From positions 1-60,260 of the forward strand of contig NZ_CALLVK010000014.1 of the NCBI RefSeq assembly GCF_938010525.1: a stretch of 60,260 nt of DNA, given 5' to 3'. This DNA comes from Abiotrophia sp938010525 (lineage in GTDB: Bacteria > Bacillota > Bacilli > Lactobacillales > Aerococcaceae). The notes beneath the pieces are model-generated. The model ran no database searches and was not told the origin of the DNA. It saw only the letters and a program-made list of their open reading frames with translations. Positions 24,533-32,122 of the stretch are shown here, piece after piece. The first letter of the stretch is position 1; every line of letters starts with the position of its first letter. Position numbers and translations under genes: made by a program.

Positions 24533-24817
24533 TCAGCCTTGAGCGCTGTCTTCTGCCGCTTCAGGATGCTCGCGCAACCATAATTGGTGGTAGAAGATGC
24601 GGATGAAGGCGTCGTTATCTAGATTGAGACCCAGAGTCAAACGCAAGGCCACGCGTCGCCGCGGCTTATAGTGGCCGCAGATAATGCGGTTTAAGAGGGA
24701 GCGGTCAATCCCATAGCGTTGGGCCCGTTCCTTCTGGCTACCGTAATCTGCCTCAATCAATTGAATCAAGAAGCCAGCATCATAATCCTCATCGCTGTTA
24801 GCACGATAGTCTGCCAT
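24533..24817 (-). CDS. Small helix-turn-helix protein
   Basis: 94 residues with a Cro/XRE-like helix-turn-helix (SQKERAQRYGIDRSLLNRIICG) and a basic helix (YKPRRRVALRLTLGL). Starts ATG 24817 after GGAGGG. It is the first gene of the minus-strand group that continues with the unknown and DnaD-like genes. A perfect inverted repeat lies in its leader and may be its own operator. Confidence 0.65.
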   Translation of the reverse strand: MADYRANSDEDYDAGFLIQLIEADYGSQKERAQRYGIDRSLLNRIICGHYKPRRRVALRLTLGLNLDNDAFIRIFYHQLWLREHPEAAEDSAQG

Positions 24818-24844
24818 TGTAATCCCTCCTTTCTGACTTGTATT

Positions 24845-24899
24845 ACCTTTAAGAAAAGGTTTACAACTACATCATATTCCCATCTTCACGAATTTTCAA
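24845..24899 (-). promoter_or_regulatory. Promoter and candidate operator of the HTH gene
   Basis: On minus, TTGAAA (24894-24899) and TATGAT (24871-24876) are 17 bp apart. Between promoter and start codon lies ACCTTT-AAGA-AAAGGT (24845-24860), a perfect 6-bp inverted repeat. A tandem TTGTTAACT/TTGTTAACT pair sits farther upstream near 24935-24953. Confidence 0.65.
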
Positions 24900-24997
24900 G
24901 ATGATTTTAATTATTTCTGGTAAAATCACACAACTTGTTAACTTTTGTTAACTGACTTTAGCCTGGGACCGGTACTAAGCGGCATTATTTATAGACA

Positions 24998-25029
24998 CAA
25001 AAAAAGACAGGAAGCTAAACTTCCCGTCT
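24998..25029 (-). terminator. Terminator of the LysM/Apf-like gene
   Basis: Stem AGACAGGAAG/CTTCCCGTCT (one mismatch), 5-nt loop, T-run of eight on minus, directly after the stop codon at 25042. Confidence 0.85.
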
Positions 25030-25041
25030 CTCTTGCATTTC

Positions 25042-26076
25042 TTAGTACCAGCCGTTGGCTTCCCAGAAGACTTTGGCTGCTTCCCAAGAACCGTAACGGT
25101 TCTTAACGTATTCGTCAGCCACGCGTTCTTGGTTCTCGATGGAGTAGTCACCGTTCAAGTACTCAGCAGTTAATTGGTAACGGCCGATGTAACGACCTGA
25201 TGGGTTGACTGCGTTGTAGTCACCACCGGATTCCTTCTGCGCAATCCATTCTTTGGCTGCGGATTGGATCCCTTGGTAGCCTGAGCTTGAAGAGGTGCTT
25301 GTTGTTTCTTCGGTCTTGCTTTCTTCAGCAGCTGGGGCAGCTTGCTCAGAAGATTCCTCGACTGCTGGTGCAGCTGGCGTCGCTGGCGCTTCTTCAACTG
25401 GCGCTGGGCTTTCAGCTACAGGAGCTGTAGATTCCGCAACAGGACTTGAGCTTTCTTCAACCGAAACTGGCGCGTTGACTTCGCTAGCAGCTTGGACTTG
25501 AGACTCAGAAGATTGGCTTGCTTGCTCTTGGGCGCTAGCAGGCTCAGCAACTGGTTGAGCTTGTGCTTGCGCTGCAGCTGCGGCCTGTGCTTCTTGGAAA
25601 GCAGCGGCAGAAGCCGTTGGCGCTTGAAGAACTTGAGTGACTGGTGACAAGTCAACTGGTTGTTGGCTTGCTTCAGATAAAACTTCTTGTGGAACAGCTT
25701 CAGCGGCCACTTGTTGGTGGGTATCCGCTTGAACGGTTTCCACGTTACCTTGACGGTCGTCTAAGGTTACGGTGTTAGCGCTTGGGTTATAGTAGATAAC
25801 AGACCCTGCAATAATCAAGTCTGGGTTGGCAATGCCGTTGAGACCGACTAAAGATTCTGTTGGCACATCTAAGGCCTGAGAAATGGTCCATAAGGTGTCG
25901 CCCCACTGTACCACATAGTATTGGGAGTTGGTTACAGAGTTGCGGACATGTTCAACCGTCCGTTGAACCCAGCCGGTTACAGACGCATCAGAATAATCTA
26001 CGGCTAAGGCAGTTGCTTGTTGTGCTGCAAAACCTAACACGGTTAAGGCAGTCACCACTTTAAGTGTCTTCTTCAT
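25042..26076 (-). CDS. Secreted LysM protein with Apf-like transglycosylase end
   Basis: 344 residues from ATG 26076, which follows AAAAGGAG; longer open frames upstream lack a start site. Signal peptide (MKKTLKVVTALTVLGFAAQQ), one LysM (about residues 53-97, YYVVQWGDTLWTISQAL), a long Ala/Glu/Gln/Pro linker, and a C-terminal domain WIAQKESGGDYNAVN...SGRYIGRYQL ending in GSWEAAKVFWEANGWY, as in lactobacillar aggregation-promoting factors and related lytic transglycosylases (catalytic Glu in KESGG). Probably a wall-bound muralytic or shape-maintaining protein. Confidence 0.85.
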   Translation of the reverse strand: MKKTLKVVTALTVLGFAAQQATALAVDYSDASVTGWVQRTVEHVRNSVTNSQYYVVQWGDTLWTISQALDVPTESLVGLNGIANPDLIIAGSVIYYNPSANTVTLDDRQGNVETVQADTHQQVAAEAVPQEVLSEASQQPVDLSPVTQVLQAPTASAAAFQEAQAAAAAQAQAQPVAEPASAQEQASQSSESQVQAASEVNAPVSVEESSSPVAESTAPVAESPAPVEEAPATPAAPAVEESSEQAAPAAEESKTEETTSTSSSSGYQGIQSAAKEWIAQKESGGDYNAVNPSGRYIGRYQLTAEYLNGDYSIENQERVADEYVKNRYGSWEAAKVFWEANGWY

Positions 26077-26145
26077 ATAGATATCTCCTTTTATACATCG
26101 CACACGCCCTCGGGCGCAGACGTTAAATTCTTTGAGTGGGCAGGC

Positions 26146-26265
26146 GCTGGACTTGCGTGAGCTTCTGGAAGCTAGGCTTGCTGAAGCTTTTGAAAGCTTG
26201 GCTTGAACTCCTGAAAGTCGGGCTTGCACTCCGGAAAGCCGGAAAGCCTGAAAGCCGGACTTGCT
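26146..26265. repeat. Degenerate 21-25-bp tandem repeats in the LysM leader
   Basis: About five loosely matching copies of CAAGYCNRGCTTTCAGRAG on the minus strand, between a possible distant promoter and the LysM/Apf-like start codon. No gene is present. The repeats could form alternative hairpins in a leader of about 260 nt. Confidence 0.55.
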
Positions 26266-26514
26266 GACCTAGACCTATTAAGCTAGGAAAAGCCGCCAAA
26301 CTTGGCGCGGCCAGTGACCCTCCACCTCGTGTCACATACTTATCATACCCTAATTAGACGCCCCTGTGGGGAAAATGCCCCAGATGTTAATCAGCTTTAA
26401 AGGATCCCGCCCCAAGCTGACGCAAGTTTGTTATCTAGGGCGGGGATTGTAACCTGGCTGTAACTTTTTTTGGTGTGGGGCTGGGGGCATTTGGGTTGCT
26501 GCCTTGTTCCTAGG

Positions 26515-26715
26515 GAGCCAGTGGTCCACTCGAAAGAGTGGTCCACTGGCTCGCGGCTTTTCGGGCTTTTGACCTAGTTTCCGCACTTTTCCCAGGAGCT
26601 AGTGGTCCACTCTCAAAAGTGGACCACTGGCTCACAGCTTTTCGAGGCTTTTGGCCTTGTTTCGGCACTTTCCCCAGGAGCTAGTGGTCCACTCTGTCGA
26701 GTGGACCACTGGCTC
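26515..26715. repeat. Palindromic repeat array D (3 full units)
   Basis: Units at 26515-26552, 26596-26633 and 26678-26715, spacings 81 and 82 bp, spacers CGCGGCTTTTCGGGCTTTTG. This is the only array between two divergent start codons, so it is not tied to gene ends. The remaining gap (26266-26514, 26716-26890) has a long-armed GC hairpin near 26404-26446 and nothing else that I can name. Confidence 0.9.
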
Positions 26716-26890
26716 GCGGCTTATCGGCAACTTTGCCTTAGTTTCCGCCTCTCTCCTAGCATTTTGAGCCGGCGGCCTGGCCTTTCCCTAGCTTCTCATC
26801 AACTTTTTATCTCGAGCTTTCGTGCAAAAAGCCCCCTTTTCGGGTATTTATATATGAAGTAACATTTTCACACCGAAAGGAGAATGTGTC

Positions 26891-27862
26891 ATGCGACCAC
26901 CTACTTGGGATCTCTACTTTTATCAGCTGCTTAGTCAGCGTTTTGAACTGAATGATTCGGACCAACGAAGGCTGGCCCGTCTGCGAAAAGGTTACGAGGG
27001 GGAGTGTCGGCTGGACGCCAGTATCCAGGCGGCTGGCTTGAGCTCGATTTATCTGCAGGATGTCTGGCTGCCTAGCCGAGAGGGGCCAGCGACTCGGGGC
27101 AGCCAGTTGGATGGGGTCTTGGTCTTGCCGGATTGCTTGTTGCTACTGGAGGCCAAGCACTACTCGGGATCCTTCCGCTACCAAGGCAAAAAAAGTTTGT
27201 TAAATGATCGCCCTTACCACCACAATTTAGTCAACCAACTTGAAAATCATATTGAGGACTTGCGTCAATTTATCGAAAGTTCCCACCTGCCACCCATTCC
27301 TATCCGGGCCCTGCTAATTTTCACAGACGAGCAACTCGCCCTAGAGGGGACGCCGGGGCATTTTCTGACCTACGCCCAGTGGCTTGCCTTGCTCGGACAA
27401 CTTGCTAGTAGGCCGCCCCTCTCCAGCCAGTCCGTCTACCTCAGGGTGCTAACCCCCTGGCAATTCCAAAACCAGCACCGGCCGCGTCAGCTGGCAGCGA
27501 TCGAAGAGCAGTTACTGCGGCGGGGTCTGCTTTGTGCAAAATGTGGCTGGGGGCCGCTAGAACTTTCGCGTTATAAGTGCAACTGCCCGGCCTGTGCTTA
27601 CAGTGAAAACAAGTCACCTTGCTACTTGCGGACTCTCTATGAGTTTGCCCTCTTGCATCCTGACCAGCCCATCACAAGGCGGGCGGTGCTGGATTTTCTG
27701 GGAGAGGACGCCAATCCCAAGCTTGTGTCCAAGCTGCTGGCCCATTATGCTCAGCAGCAGGCCCAGGCTCACGGCGCCAACGTGCCCTATGCCATCGCCC
27801 AGCCCCATCTCAAGCTGCATGAGCTGCTAGAAAATCCGGACCAGCCCGTGCAGATTCATTAG
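26891..27862 (+). CDS. NERD-domain protein with C-terminal zinc ribbon
   Basis: 323 residues. Residues about 30-150 form a nuclease-related (NERD) domain: KGYEGECRLD helix, then SQLDGVLVLPDCLLLLEAKHYSG, giving the D...ExK pattern of PD-(D/E)XK-type nucleases. Residues about 216-240 hold two Cys pairs (CAKC, CNCPAC), a likely zinc ribbon. AAAGGAG precedes ATG 26891. It is a single-gene unit with a palindromic array on each side (D and E). The biological role is unknown; NERD proteins are often linked to mobile or defence DNA. Confidence 0.75.
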   Translation: MRPPTWDLYFYQLLSQRFELNDSDQRRLARLRKGYEGECRLDASIQAAGLSSIYLQDVWLPSREGPATRGSQLDGVLVLPDCLLLLEAKHYSGSFRYQGKKSLLNDRPYHHNLVNQLENHIEDLRQFIESSHLPPIPIRALLIFTDEQLALEGTPGHFLTYAQWLALLGQLASRPPLSSQSVYLRVLTPWQFQNQHRPRQLAAIEEQLLRRGLLCAKCGWGPLELSRYKCNCPACAYSENKSPCYLRTLYEFALLHPDQPITRRAVLDFLGEDANPKLVSKLLAHYAQQQAQAHGANVPYAIAQPHLKLHELLENPDQPVQIH

Positions 27863-27876
27863 TCCGCAGGGAAAGG

Positions 27877-28221
27877 GAGCTAGTGGCCTACGGGCTGGCG
27901 ACGTTTCGGGGCTTTTGACTGGTTGCTGCCTTGTTCCGGGGAGCTAGTGGTCCACTCTCTAAAGTGGACCACTGGTTCGCGGCTTTTCGGGCTTTTGACC
28001 CGGTTGCTGCCCTTTTCCGGGGAGCTAGTGGTCCACTCTCTAAAGTGGACCACTGACTCGTGGGTTTTCGGACTTTTGACCTTGTTTCTGCCCTTTTCCC
28101 AGGAGCTAGTGGTCCACTCTCCAGAGTGGACCACTGGCTCACGACTTTTCGGGCTTTTGTCCCTGTTTCTGGCCTTTTCCGGGGAGCTAGTGGTCCACTT
28201 TCTAAAGTGGACCACTGGCTC
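27877..28221. repeat. Palindromic repeat array E (4 full units)
   Basis: Units start at 27941, 28022, 28103 and 28184, exactly 81 bp apart; a degenerate collapsed unit (GAGCTAGTGGCCTACGGGCT) lies at 27877, 14 bp after the NERD stop. Spacers are CGCGGCTTTTCGGGCTTTTGACCC-like. Sited between convergent genes. Confidence 0.9.
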
Positions 28222-28348
28222 GTGCCTTATCCTAGCTTTTGTCCCATTTTCTGCCCTCTCTTCCCAGCTTCTGCCCTAATTTCCGCCCTTCTCCTGGAAG
28301 CTCGCGGCCTGTCCTAGCTTCTGCCTCAAATCCCCTTTCACGCCACAC

Positions 28349-28376
28349 AAAAAGCCCGCACCGTAGTGCGGGCTTT
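28349..28376 (-). terminator. Terminator of the OppA-like gene
   Basis: Perfect 11-bp stem AAAGCCCGCAC/GTGCGGGCTTT with a 4-nt loop, T-run on minus and a short one on plus. Confidence 0.85.
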
Positions 28377-28382
28377 TCCCTA

Positions 28383-30020
28383 TTACTCAGTCACGTAAAC
28401 CGGACGTAGGTTAATGGTACGGCCGAATGGCATGACTTCGAAGTTTTTCACGCGGGATTTGAGTAGGTAAGAAGTGGCAGATTGATAGATTGGCGCAGCG
28501 ACTGCGTCTTGCTTAATGCCGATGGTTTCGGCTTGGATTAAGGCTTGGCGACGCTTAGCTGGATCGTTAGCGTATTCGTTGCGGGCTTGCTCCACTAGTT
28601 TGTCGTATTCTGCATTGGAATATTTCGCGAAGTTAATACCGCCGCCAGTCTTGTACTGCTCGATAAAGTTGAGGGCATCTTGATAGTCTGGCGCCCAAGT
28701 TCCGTAGAAGATGTCAAAGTCAGATTGACGTTGGAACTCTAGACGGTTCTTGAGGGGCACGCTGGAAATAGTCAGCTTGAGACCAGGCAAGTTGGCTTCT
28801 AATTGAGCCTGCAAGAACTCAGCGGTCCGCTTGGACAAGCCCACGTCAGAGGTCAGCAGTTGCAATTCAATGGTGTCCTTGCCTAGGGCAGCTTTGGCCT
28901 TAGCCCAGTCAGCTTGGGCTGCTTCCAAGTTATACTCTAACATTGGGCCAGCCGCTGTTTGGTAGTCCACGCCTGCCTCGTTGACGTCGAAGTTCTTAGG
29001 CACTTGGTTGTTGAGGACCTGGGAGCCGTCTTGGATGACGGAGTCCGCATAAACTTGCTTGTCGAAAGCTTGGGCGATGGCGCGACGTAAGTCGGCATTA
29101 GCGGTCGCTTCCCGTTGGGTGTTGAAGCTGAGGTAACCGATGGTGGCTTTAGAAGCCGTATGGAAATCGTCAGCCCCAGTGTATTCTTGGACAAATTGGT
29201 CAGTCAAAGTAGTGTAGTCCAACTGGCCAGCATCGAAGAGGTCGGCACCAGTAGAGTTTTCTTTGATGACTTGAACTTGGACATCCTTAAGGTAAACGTT
29301 GGCCGCATCCCAGTAGTTGTCGTTCTTGACCAATTTCCACTCCAGGTTGGTCCCGTTCCAGTCTTGGATGGTGAAAGGACCGTTGGTGACAACATTGTCA
29401 GCGCTAGTCCCGTACTTGTCGGCCTTGGCGCTGTGAACTGCCTTGCTGACAGGCATGTAGCGGCTACCGGACAAGAGTTTTGGCAGGTATGGCGCTGGGT
29501 ATTCCAAGGTCACTTCAAGGGTCTTGTCGTCTAAGGCTTTGACCCCTAATTCGGAGATTTCTTTCTCACCTTTGCGGACTGCGGCTGCGTTCTTGAAGAC
29601 GTCAACCGATTGGACGCTGGCACCGGACTTAGGATCGGCCAGACGTTGGTAGCTATACTCGAAGTCGGCCGCCGTCACCGGGCTGCCGTCGCTCCATTTG
29701 AGGCCGTCGCGCAAGGTAAAGGTGTAGGTCAAGCCGTCGTCAGAAACTTTTACTGATTCAGCTTGGCCGAACTCCACTTCGGTCCCGTTCTTAACCCGGT
29801 AAAGACCTTCGAAGACCTGACCGATCATGTCGGAACTTGGCACGTCATTGTAGAGGGCGCTGTCCAAAGTAGCCAGCTCCCCTTGGGTTGCGATGCTGAG
29901 CTTTTGCTCTACAGAGGCGTCAACGCCAGCTGGTTGGGCAAAGCTTGTCACAGGGCCAGCCACAAAGCTAGCCAATAAAGTCGCCACAAGGGCGGAACGT
30001 TTCAATGCTTTTAATTTCAT
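28383..30020 (-). CDS. OppA-like peptide-binding protein lacking a lipobox
   Basis: 545 residues of the extracellular solute-binding family 5: LSIATQGELATLDSALYND, then VFEGLYRVKNG, LRDGLKWSDGSPVTAADFEYSYQRL, and the typical C-terminal INLRPVYV. Members bind oligopeptides for an Opp transporter and in Gram-positives are lipoproteins. Here the signal peptide ends ...VAGPVTSFAQPAG with an AxA-type cleavage site and no cysteine, so the protein seems to be secreted or held otherwise. No permease or ATPase gene is adjacent. It has its own promoter and terminator. Confidence 0.85.
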   Translation of the reverse strand: MKLKALKRSALVATLLASFVAGPVTSFAQPAGVDASVEQKLSIATQGELATLDSALYNDVPSSDMIGQVFEGLYRVKNGTEVEFGQAESVKVSDDGLTYTFTLRDGLKWSDGSPVTAADFEYSYQRLADPKSGASVQSVDVFKNAAAVRKGEKEISELGVKALDDKTLEVTLEYPAPYLPKLLSGSRYMPVSKAVHSAKADKYGTSADNVVTNGPFTIQDWNGTNLEWKLVKNDNYWDAANVYLKDVQVQVIKENSTGADLFDAGQLDYTTLTDQFVQEYTGADDFHTASKATIGYLSFNTQREATANADLRRAIAQAFDKQVYADSVIQDGSQVLNNQVPKNFDVNEAGVDYQTAAGPMLEYNLEAAQADWAKAKAALGKDTIELQLLTSDVGLSKRTAEFLQAQLEANLPGLKLTISSVPLKNRLEFQRQSDFDIFYGTWAPDYQDALNFIEQYKTGGGINFAKYSNAEYDKLVEQARNEYANDPAKRRQALIQAETIGIKQDAVAAPIYQSATSYLLKSRVKNFEVMPFGRTINLRPVYVTE

Positions 30021-30064
30021 TAAAGAACCTCCTGTCGGGTTTTCATTCTAATCATCATGAGAAT

Positions 30065-30093
30065 ATTCTAGCCCTTTTGCCGCCAATAGTCAA
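30065..30093 (-). promoter_or_regulatory. Promoter of the OppA-like gene
   Basis: On minus, TTGACT (30088-30093) and TAGAAT (30065-30070), spacer 17 bp, 45 bp upstream of the start; AGGAGG precedes the ATG. Confidence 0.7.
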
Positions 30094-30197
30094 TCATTTA
30101 GTTTCTATGACGGGTTATAGGGGTCAGCTATAGAGGAAAGGAGTTGGGTGTGGTGGCTGGTTGTGGGCTTCTGACTAGGTTGCTGCCCTCTCACAGG

Positions 30198-30399
30198 GAG
30201 CTAGTGGTCCACTCGCCAGAGTGGTCCACTGGCTCGCGGCTTTTCCAGGCTTTTGACTCAGTTTCAGCCCCTTCCCTGGGAGCTAGTGGTCCACTCTCTA
30301 AAGTGGGCCACTGGCTCGCGCCTTTTCCGGGCTTTTGACCCTGTTGCGGCCTCTTCCTAGGGAGCTAGTGGTCCACTCTCCAAAGTGGACCACTGGCTC
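30198..30399. repeat. Palindromic repeat array F (3 full units)
   Basis: Units start at 30198, 30280 and 30362, 82 bp apart. Spacers CGCGGCTTTTCCAGGCTTTTGACTC-like. Lies between the OppA promoter and the 3' end of the fatty-acid operon. Confidence 0.9.
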
Positions 30400-30442
30400 G
30401 CACCTTTTCCTAGCTTCAGGCCTAGTTTCGCCCACGCCACAC

Positions 30443-30465
30443 AAAAGCCCGGGCTAGGCCCGGGC
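30443..30465 (-). terminator. Terminator of the fab/acc operon
   Basis: Stem GCCCGGGC/GCCCGGGC with a 3-nt loop and TTTT on minus after the accA stop codon. Confidence 0.7.
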
Positions 30466-30476
30466 GGTCACAATTC

Positions 30477-31259
30477 CTAAAATTGCTTGAAGCGGTCTTG
30501 GCGTTGGGCCAGACGCTCTTGGGCCGTTTTTTGGCCTAGTTTCTTAAATTCGCGCTTGATCAAGTGGCTGAGGCGCTCTAAGAGGACGTCATTTTCCACG
30601 GGCTTGGAGTTGTAGGTCTCGGGCACGATGCGGTCGATAACCTTCAAGTCCAAGAGTTCAGTCGCCGTCAATTTCATCATGTCGGCGGCCTTGCCGGCTT
30701 GTTTGGCGTCTTTCCATAAGATGGAAGCGAAGCCTTCAGGCGACAAGATGGAGTAAATAGCGTTCTCCAGCATCCAGACTTGGTCGGCTAGGGCCAGGGC
30801 AATGGCACCACCGCTGCCGCCCTCGCCTAGGATAATAGCAATAGTCGGTACGGTCAGTTCACTCATGAGCAGCAAGGAAGAGGCAATGGCTTCCCCGATC
30901 CCATTTTCCTCGGACTCTGGCGAACAGAAGGCGCCGGCCGTGTTAATCAGGGTCAGGATAGGCCGGCCAAATTTCTCGGCCTGCTTCATCAGGCGTTGGG
31001 CCTTACGGTAGCCAGCAGGACTGGCTGAACCGAAGTTGCGCTTGATGTTTTCCTTGGTGGTCTTGCCCTTTTGAATGCCGATGATGGTCATAGGCTGGTC
31101 GTCCACCATGCCCACACCACCCATAATGGCTGCGTCATCGCCCATAATGCGGTCGCCGTGGCACTCGATGAAGTCGTCGCCACAGAGGGCCCCAATCACA
31201 TCCGAGGTGGAGATACGCTTAATGTCGCGGGCTTTTTGGACAATTTGATAAGCCTTCAT
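30477..31259 (-). CDS. accA: Acetyl-CoA carboxylase carboxyltransferase, alpha subunit
   Basis: 260 residues. With AccD it moves the carboxyl group from carboxybiotin to acetyl-CoA, giving malonyl-CoA. The crotonase-like core shows GGVGMVDDQPMTIIGIQKGKTT, NTAGAFC, GEGGSGGAIALALAD and the ILSPEGFASILWKD stretch. Shorter than the roughly 315-residue enterobacterial form, as usual in streptococci. Last gene of the fab operon; it overlaps accD by 4 bp. Confidence 0.95.
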   Translation of the reverse strand: MKAYQIVQKARDIKRISTSDVIGALCGDDFIECHGDRIMGDDAAIMGGVGMVDDQPMTIIGIQKGKTTKENIKRNFGSASPAGYRKAQRLMKQAEKFGRPILTLINTAGAFCSPESEENGIGEAIASSLLLMSELTVPTIAIILGEGGSGGAIALALADQVWMLENAIYSILSPEGFASILWKDAKQAGKAADMMKLTATELLDLKVIDRIVPETYNSKPVENDVLLERLSHLIKREFKKLGQKTAQERLAQRQDRFKQF

Positions 31260-32119
31260 TCAGCCTTCCCTCCCTCGTGAATGGTCAAGAGTTGCGCCAG
31301 CATCCGCTTTTGGCGGTCGCGGGGCACAATTTGGTCGATAAAGCCATAGCCTAGGACGGTCTCAGCCGCCTGGAAATCATCAGGCAAAGGCTTGCGCAGG
31401 GTCTGCTCGATGACCCGTTTGCCGGCAAAGCCGACGGTGGCATCGGGTTCAGCCAAGATCATATCGCCCTGCATGGCGAAGCTGGCCGTGACCCCACCGG
31501 TCGTCGGATGGGTCAAAACGGCACAGTAGAAGCCGCCGGCCGCCGAATGACGGGCTACGGCTTGGCTGACCTTGGCCATTTGCATGAGGGACAGGATGCC
31601 TTCCTGCATGCGGGCCCCACCAGAAGCGATATAGAGGACCACTGGCAGGCCTTGGGCCGTCGCCAGGTCAAAGAGTTGAACCAGCTTCTCACCTACGGCC
31701 GTCCCCATGGAAGCCATGACGAAGCGGCTATCCATGACGCCTAGGGCCAAGGCATGGCCGTCCAGGCGGGCTGTCCCGGTCACGATGGCCTCCTTAAGGC
31801 CGGTCGCTTCCTGCAGCTTGGCTAATTTTTCAGAATACTTAGGAAAACCTAGGGGATTGTCATTCCAGAGATCAGCGTTGATTTCTTGGAAGCTGCCCTC
31901 ATCCACTAGCCAGTCAATCCGTTCCATAGCCGGAAATGGCAAATGGTGGTGGCAGTGCATGCAGCAGTAGTCCTCAGGTTTCTGCTTGGTGAAGTAGACC
32001 TTGTGGCACTTAGGACAGCGGGCCATCAAATCATCTGGGATTTGGGCGACCTTATCCGAATATTTTGCTACGGCGTCCGCATTCAGTTGAATGGTTTTAT
32101 TACGACGAAATAATGCCAT
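31256..32119 (-). CDS. accD: Acetyl-CoA carboxylase carboxyltransferase, beta subunit
   Basis: 287 residues. The N-terminal zinc ribbon CPKC...CCMHC (residues about 35-56) and the crotonase-type core (GTAVGEKLVQLFDLA, YIASGGARMQEGILSLMQMAK, TTGGVTASFAMQGD) identify AccD. It pairs with AccA, whose gene it overlaps. It lies 3 bp after accC, so the carboxylase genes are translated together. Confidence 0.95.
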   Translation of the reverse strand: MALFRRNKTIQLNADAVAKYSDKVAQIPDDLMARCPKCHKVYFTKQKPEDYCCMHCHHHLPFPAMERIDWLVDEGSFQEINADLWNDNPLGFPKYSEKLAKLQEATGLKEAIVTGTARLDGHALALGVMDSRFVMASMGTAVGEKLVQLFDLATAQGLPVVLYIASGGARMQEGILSLMQMAKVSQAVARHSAAGGFYCAVLTHPTTGGVTASFAMQGDMILAEPDATVGFAGKRVIEQTLRKPLPDDFQAAETVLGYGFIDQIVPRDRQKRMLAQLLTIHEGGKAE

Positions 32120-32122
32120 TTA

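Noticed and set aside
26077..26340. ydaO-type c-di-AMP riboswitch in the leader of the LysM/Apf-like gene
   Set aside because: The conserved core elements of that riboswitch are absent; only loose tandem repeats are seen.
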